Shown here in pieces: positions 59,206-64,000 of a DNA stretch of 64,000 bases. Numbering within the stretch: position 1 is the stretch's first letter; each line of letters begins with the position of its first letter. Made by a program: the position numbers and the translations under genes. This stretch comes from Pachyseris speciosa (Eukaryota; Cnidaria; Anthozoa; Scleractinia; Pachyseridae), in contig JAEMWC010000033.1 in NCBI GenBank assembly GCA_016490735.1, positions 443,501 through 507,500 of the forward strand, written 5' to 3'. The notes under the pieces are model-generated. The model did no database searches, had not been told where the DNA came from, and worked only from the letters and a program-made list of their open reading frames with translations.

Positions 59206-59639
59206 TGCAAGCTTGCGGACCTATGAGGAAACACAAAGTCCTGGTATTATTTTCTGGGCAGTCGGTTTTCTATGCCGTCGTTTTTGGGCTCGTCGTTTTC
59301 TAGACATCCATAACACAAGCAATGTTGAATGTAATTAAAAAATGCGATGTATTAGAGAAGGCAGTGCAACTATCTGTACATGATAACATGATGCCATACT
59401 GGAAATAAAATATGGAAAGGTATTCAGATCTCGTTATGCCAACTTCGTCATGATATTACAACCGTGTAGGTAAATCAATGAAGTAGCAAATTGCAATTTC
59501 CGATTGTCTCTTGGAAGGCCGAGTGAAGGCCAATATGGCCCTCTAATTTGTTGTTGCGTTATTTGCGTTAGCCTTTCTCGTCTCGCACCTTCGGTCAAGC
59601 GCGTGGTCATTTGCGTGTTTCTCACGTTTTTTTCGACGG

Positions 59640-59945
59640 ACTAAGAAAAAAGAGAGACTACTCGTATCTAGGAAACAATCGTATTGACAGTTCTGTCAAC
59701 ATATTAGTTGTTCACACTACGAAAGCATAAGGTGAATCGTTATTTTAATATTCGTAATGTTTCTTCTGTGCAACCTCGTCCCCAGGGCCTTCCTCGAGGT
59801 ACTGCTATATTTAGCTTGCGCTTGCACAGAAACGCCGGAAGTGAGCTTTGTCTATGAAACACGACGACGACAAAGAATAAAACGACAAAAAGGACGAACG
59901 AACAACATTTTCAGACTCGGGCTTCCCGAGGGACGCCCGAGTAAT
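59640..59945 (+). repeat. Dispersed repeat family X, copy 3
   Basis: It carries TCTGTCAACATATTAGTTGTTCA, the CTTGCGCTTGCACAGAAACG box, CACGACGACGACAAAG and the terminal hairpin ACTCGGGC..GCCCGAGTAA. The third copy of the 800-bp repeat starts right after it. Confidence 0.7.
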
Positions 59946-60536
59946 TACTCCTTCCCCTCCTAGCAAATTAAGGGTTTGTCAATGGCTTCATGCTGCTCTT
60001 TATAGTCAGGTGGCTTAGTGGTCAGATCTATACAGAGCGGACAAAAGCACCAAAATTTGTGCGAACGTAGGTTAGGGCATAGAAGTTAATATTTTGACCA
60101 GTCCCTGCTTGATCTCTTTTAGAAGTACCAGTTACGTAAGAAAACCACTTTGGTGGGTGGCCTGTGGTTAATAATTTGGCTGCGAGAAATTAAGCCTAAA
60201 TTGTCCAGAAAATTTCTACACCTGCCTTGAAAAACACTAAAGGGCTCTCCATTATGACTTTCATAAAAAATAAGGCAGAAAGCGTTTCATTTAGGTTCTG
60301 TTTCTGAAGTTTTCGTTTTGAATAGTACTTAGTCTCCACTATGGTCATCCAGGATGGCGGCCTCAATGGGTCACTACACAAACTGTAAGTACACAGAAAA
60401 TTACCTTATTTTTTATGCAGCTTTTGAAACATTTAAGTATCGTATTGTCTTTGTCAGCTAACGATGCTTATATTCAGCTGCCTTGAAGGCTATTTTTCCT
60501 TAAATTATAAGATTTTTTCGTAAATTTGCTTTCAGA

Positions 60537-62367
60537 CAAAAACGTTGTCACTAAATTGGGATCTTTGTATTATTTGCCAAGGCACTACTCGTGAAGCTTT
60601 AAGATGTCCCATGAAATCCCACTCATTCAACAGCAATGTTTACAGTAAATTTCTTACTTACGTAACCCACTTTAAGGACCTGAATTCTCTGCCAGTAGAA
60701 CTGAAGTTTAATATTGATACCACAACTGATGATCTTGCAAAGAATAACGCCAAATGTCATCAGTCTTGCCACTTAAAATTTAGCTCGTCCAAGCTAAAAA
60801 AAGCTCAAAAGACAAAAAGCCCACCATCCCATGACCATGAAAGCCCACATCTTAAATCCAGTAAACGTCGTAAAGTGATAGAAAGTGATGAAAATAGGTG
60901 TTTATTTTGTGGTGAGATAAACAAACTTGGTGTGCTTGATGGCTTCTCGACAATTGAAGCGGACAAGAATCTTCGTCGAATTGTCACAGATTTGCAAGAC
61001 TTTGAACTGTTGGCAAAAATTTCTGGGGTAGACCTGATTGCTATTGTGCCGGTCACCTTTGATGATTATGCAGACACGATTTTCATCCCGCATCTTGTTA
61101 ACCAGCTGCAAAAATCCGAGCGTGTAGATGTCATGTGGGATACGTAGGTTGCAGATAGTCTGGAAGAGTCCACGAGATACAAAAGAGGAACAGGCATCAG
61201 AAGGAAAGTATCAGGTCAAGTGAAGTTGCCCCTGAATTTGATGAGGTTTCTTCGAGATTCTACAAACACGACAGAGTTGTTTCAGTTTATTACCCAAAAG
61301 GTGTCACACTTTGAGTCCCCAGCAGATAAGAGCCTGATTATAACTTCAGGTACACTGTTTACACATGGTGTTAAGTATCACCAGTTTAAATAATGATAAT
61401 TAGAACGCCTTATACTTTTATGTATCTTCTGTGGATCAGCAAGGTGGATTCCCGACTCTAATGACGAGGAAGCAGATACGCAAATTGTTGTTCATCTGCG
61501 TCATACCTTGCTCACTGAAGGTGCAAGCGCAGTTCTTGTCAGAACTGTTGATACGGACGTGGTGGTAATTCTTGTGGGAAAGTTTCATGATCTGAAAGCA
61601 GTCAATGTTAACGATGATATATGGGTTGCATTTGGAATGGGCAGACGTTTCGAGTACATCAGCATCAACAAAATCTGTGCTTCCCTGGATGAACAGAAGT
61701 CACGTTCACTCCCTGTCTTCCATGCTTTTAGCGGCTGCGACAACGTCTGCATTCAATGGTTAAGGCATGCAGTTGGCCTGGCAAGCGTGGGAGCTTTGCA
61801 GCCACACTGTGACACCATCGCTAGAGTTCCTATCGGCCCATCCATTACAGCAGCTTGATGAAGACTCGGAACATTTTCGTAGTCCAGAGCGATTTGTCAC
61901 CGTTATCATGATGACAAGTCGAGCCCACTGGATTCCATTAACGAGGCCAGAATGAATCTGTTTTGTAAACACAGCAGAGCAATCGAAAATCTACCTCCCA
62001 CTCAGGTAAATTTAAGAAAATAATTAAATAAGAATTTATTATAGCCTATGAAAATTAATTTTAAAAACGCTCCTTTGTGTTAGAATGTTCTTCTGAAGGA
62101 CGTTGAGAGGGCCGTCCTACAAGCAGCAATCTGGACAACAAGTGATGCAAGGAACCAAGATGTTCCTTATCCAGATCGATTTGGATGGAAGAAGGTTGGG
62201 GACACCTGGAAATCAGTGTGGATGACCATTCCAGAGGTCTCAAAGGCTTGCCAAGAGCTGATCATGTGTTCATGCAAACAGAATGCACTCGATGTAAACG
62301 TGCCAAGTTTAGCTTGGAGTGCACACCGCTCTGCAAATGCAAATGTAACGCCAGTAGTGATGTTTAA
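60537..62367 (+). pseudogene. Transposon protein with C-terminal Cys cluster, disrupted
   Basis: Exons by splice sites: 60537-61349, 61440-62005, 62084-62367. Exon 1 begins near LNWDLCIICQGTTREALRCP (Cys-rich head), then CHQSCHLKFSSSKLKK, a second CLFCGEINK knuckle and HLVNQLQKSERVDVMWDT. The next codon is TAG where Tyr is expected, followed by VADSLEESTRYKRGTGIRRK. Exon 2 has RTVDTDVVVILVGKFHDL, DIWVAFGMGRRFEYI, PVFHAFSGCDN and a frameshift before LDEDSEHFRSPERFVTV. Exon 3 has WTTSDARNQDVPYPDRFGW, then a further shift before the cysteine cluster ECTRCKRAKFSLECTPLCKC. One nonsense codon and at least two frameshifts make it dead. D-rich strands around VDTDVVV and SGCD may be the catalytic core. 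Confidence 0.78.
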
Positions 62368-63047
62368 TACACCCGAGTCAGTCTGAACCTCAATGAAATG
62401 TGAACTTTTTACGCTACTGTTGGAGTTAGCCTTAAATTTAAACGTGTGACGCAGCACAATTAGCAGTAATGTAGCACTTAGTCTAAGGTTCTGACTTTTT
62501 GGTGTTTAACTGGGTCCGCATTAGGTGAACAGCTTATGAGCTTTAACTTTACTTGTAGGTCTAAGCAACCCAGAATCAATTATAGCACGAGAAGCCCTCT
62601 AATGTGACGTATGATAAACATGTTTAATGTCTTCATTTGCTCTAAATGGAGTTTAAACCAGTCAGAGTGAGTAAAATCTAGAGCTTGCTGGCATCATGAC
62701 AGAGAAACAGAATTTTTATCTGTTTTGTATGCCTAAGAAACTTAGCGATTAACGAAAATGGTTCCCAATGAGGCTTGCAACGCATCATGGAATTTCATTT
62801 GTTTACTGAAATTAAACATTAAATGTGGTATCAACGCTGCTTGACTTATTTTTCTTGCGAGTAAGTAGTTTGGATGAGCTGTCATTCATCCTTTCGCCTG
62901 AAATCATTTTTCCCTTTATGCTTGGTAACCAGGCAGTGTCAATTTGGGTTATTTTAAATTTATTTGCCGTACCAGCAAAGGAAAAAGATACTGTTGGGCA
63001 CCGGTCCTAAAAATGTTCAGTATATTCTAAAGCAGCTGTGTGCCAAA
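62368..63047. other. Transposon 3' untranslated part
   Basis: No gene or repeat recognised between the last exon and the right terminal repeat. Confidence 0.5.
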
Positions 63048-63486
63048 TTTGGCACTTTTGTCCGCTCTGTATAGATCCGGTCAATTTTCTGCACTTAGCC
63101 ACCCGACTATTAAATTTGGTTACATAAACGTAGCTGTGTGCGGCCGCCTGGGTGATTACAGTTTGTGAGATTCAATTCTCGAGATGAGCGATGCAGTATT
63201 GTTTCAAATAAACGGTTTTGGTGGCTTCTGTAGTTTATAATTATGTGTGACTCTACAGCAGAGTTAAGCAGCCTCTACACGTTTCTGTTATAATGGCATT
63301 CATCTGCCCAGCTTCCGTAAAGTTGCTGTTACACAGCACGCGCGCCGTACTGAAGAGCAACAAGGTAAATCTGCATGCCAATCCGCTTGGGAAACTCTTT
63401 CAAAATTCGTACACGGTTCCAAATGAGCGTAAATTTCCAAAAAGATATCAACCACTATCAACACAAAGAAATCAAATTTTGTAATT

Positions 63487-64000
63487 TTTCGGCCATATCA
63501 GAAACGAATGGACTACAACGTAACCATAAAACTTTTTGACCATGGTATAAATTCCTTAATTCTTCTAAAAGGAAGGACTATGTTAAATACCTTGGTATTG
63601 TCATCGACTCAAACCTCACTTGGAAGCGTCATATATCATTTATCTCCTCAAATATCAGCAAATCTCTTGGAATTCTTTCTAGATCGAGACACTTTGTTCC
63701 CACTGATACTTTACTAAGCATATATCGATCTTTGATTCAGCCCTATATAACGTATGGTATTGCTGTGTGGGGCCAAGCTGCTCAAACAAACTTGCATGGA
63801 CAGACTACTAATCTTGCAAAAACGCGCTCTTCGTTTAATCCACTTTGCTCCATACAGATCTCATGCGATCCCGCTATTCAACCAATATAATATCCTCCCG
63901 CTGAACTTTCAATACTGTAAGTCAGTTTGCGCTATAATGCATGACGTTTCTAACAATTTTTCGCCTACAAACATTTTAAACTTATTTCTTCATCCTACAC
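63487..64000 (+). pseudogene. LINE reverse transcriptase fragment running off the window
   Basis: It opens RMDYNVTIKLFDHGINSLI and, after a one-base shift, KDYVKYLGIVIDSNLTWK, then SLGILSRSRHFVPTDTLLSI and YRSLIQPYITYGIAVWGQAA. Another shift leads to KRALRLIHFAPYRSHAIPLF. This is the region after the YADD core of a Jockey/CR1-like reverse transcriptase. It starts where the third 800-bp repeat ends, so it is a 5'-truncated insertion; the 3' end is outside. Confidence 0.8.

Larger units (their letters stand above)
60002..63110 (+). mobile_element. DNA transposon with Cys-rich transposase-like gene
   Basis: Ends ATAGTCAGGTGGCTTAGTG and, inverted, ATAGTCGGGTGGCTAAGTG. GATCTATACAGAGCGGACAAAAG follows in both arms, with a few extra bases in the right arm. 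One gene on the plus strand (60537-62367). The superfamily is not named here; the gene family is widespread in cnidarian and fish genomes. Confidence 0.85.
59946..63465 (+). repeat. Third copy of the 800-bp repeat, split by a transposon
   Basis: The left part (59946-60001) matches 27567-27620 and the right part (63111-63465) matches about 27670-28010, in the same orientation. A 3.1 kb transposon sits between them. No HEPN-NB-ARC-TPR gene is next to this copy. Confidence 0.75.

Overview
This is a nuclear eukaryotic window, AT-rich, with split genes using GT-AG introns, long introns and a dense layer of transposable elements. Two animal gene families are recognised (ADP-ribosylarginine hydrolase ADPRH and the oxidoreductase-like gene OXLD1). 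These occur with a DZIP3-type HEPN / NB-ARC / TPR receptor-like gene pair, Penelope-like elements with GIY-YIG nucleases, a THAP-containing ISL2EU-type transposon, a Ngaro-type tyrosine recombinase and many palindromic MITEs. That mix suggests an anthozoan cnidarian, most likely a stony coral; this is inferred from protein and repeat style, since no marker gene is present.

Layout. 1-2.7 kb: a long foldback element, then an internally deleted Ngaro-type retroelement in A1-ORF-B1-A2-B2 order. 4.9-15.3 kb: ADPRH on the plus strand in three coding exons (93 + 77.3 + 186 codons). Its 8.3 kb second intron is almost filled by one long-TIR DNA transposon (6899-14486, flanked by the same 8-bp word) that itself carries a Penelope fragment, MITEs and an element bounded by inverted minisatellites. 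15.8-18.7 kb: an ISL2EU-like transposon. 18.7-27 kb: no gene recognised; tandem repeats, a tRNA-derived SINE and dispersed repeats. 27.2-32.5 kb: a broken HEPN-NB-ARC-TPR gene between two 800-bp direct repeats. 32.8-38.2 kb: palindromes and LINE fragments. 38.5-40.3 kb: a Penelope-like element whose two inverted end repeats each carry a hammerhead ribozyme, flanked by (TA)n tracts. 40.9-49.9 kb: two copies of the OXLD1 last exon, each split by a different DNA transposon. 51.1-54.4 kb: a nearly intact HEPN-NB-ARC-TPR gene with a C-terminal membrane segment. 54.7-64 kb: a Penelope fragment, a dead L1/Tx1-type LINE, a transposon with a Cys-rich transposase-like gene inserted in a third copy of the 800-bp repeat, and the start of another LINE.

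How it fits together. Only ADPRH looks intact. The larger HEPN-NB-ARC-TPR gene is open apart from one base missing in a short C run, which could be a real mutation or a sequencing error. OXLD1 is represented only by disrupted duplicates. Most of the rest is selfish DNA in nested insertions. The items most worth following are the tail-anchored HEPN-STAND gene and its decaying paralogue, the hammerhead-bearing Penelope element, the Ngaro split direct repeats and the nested transposon inside ADPRH.
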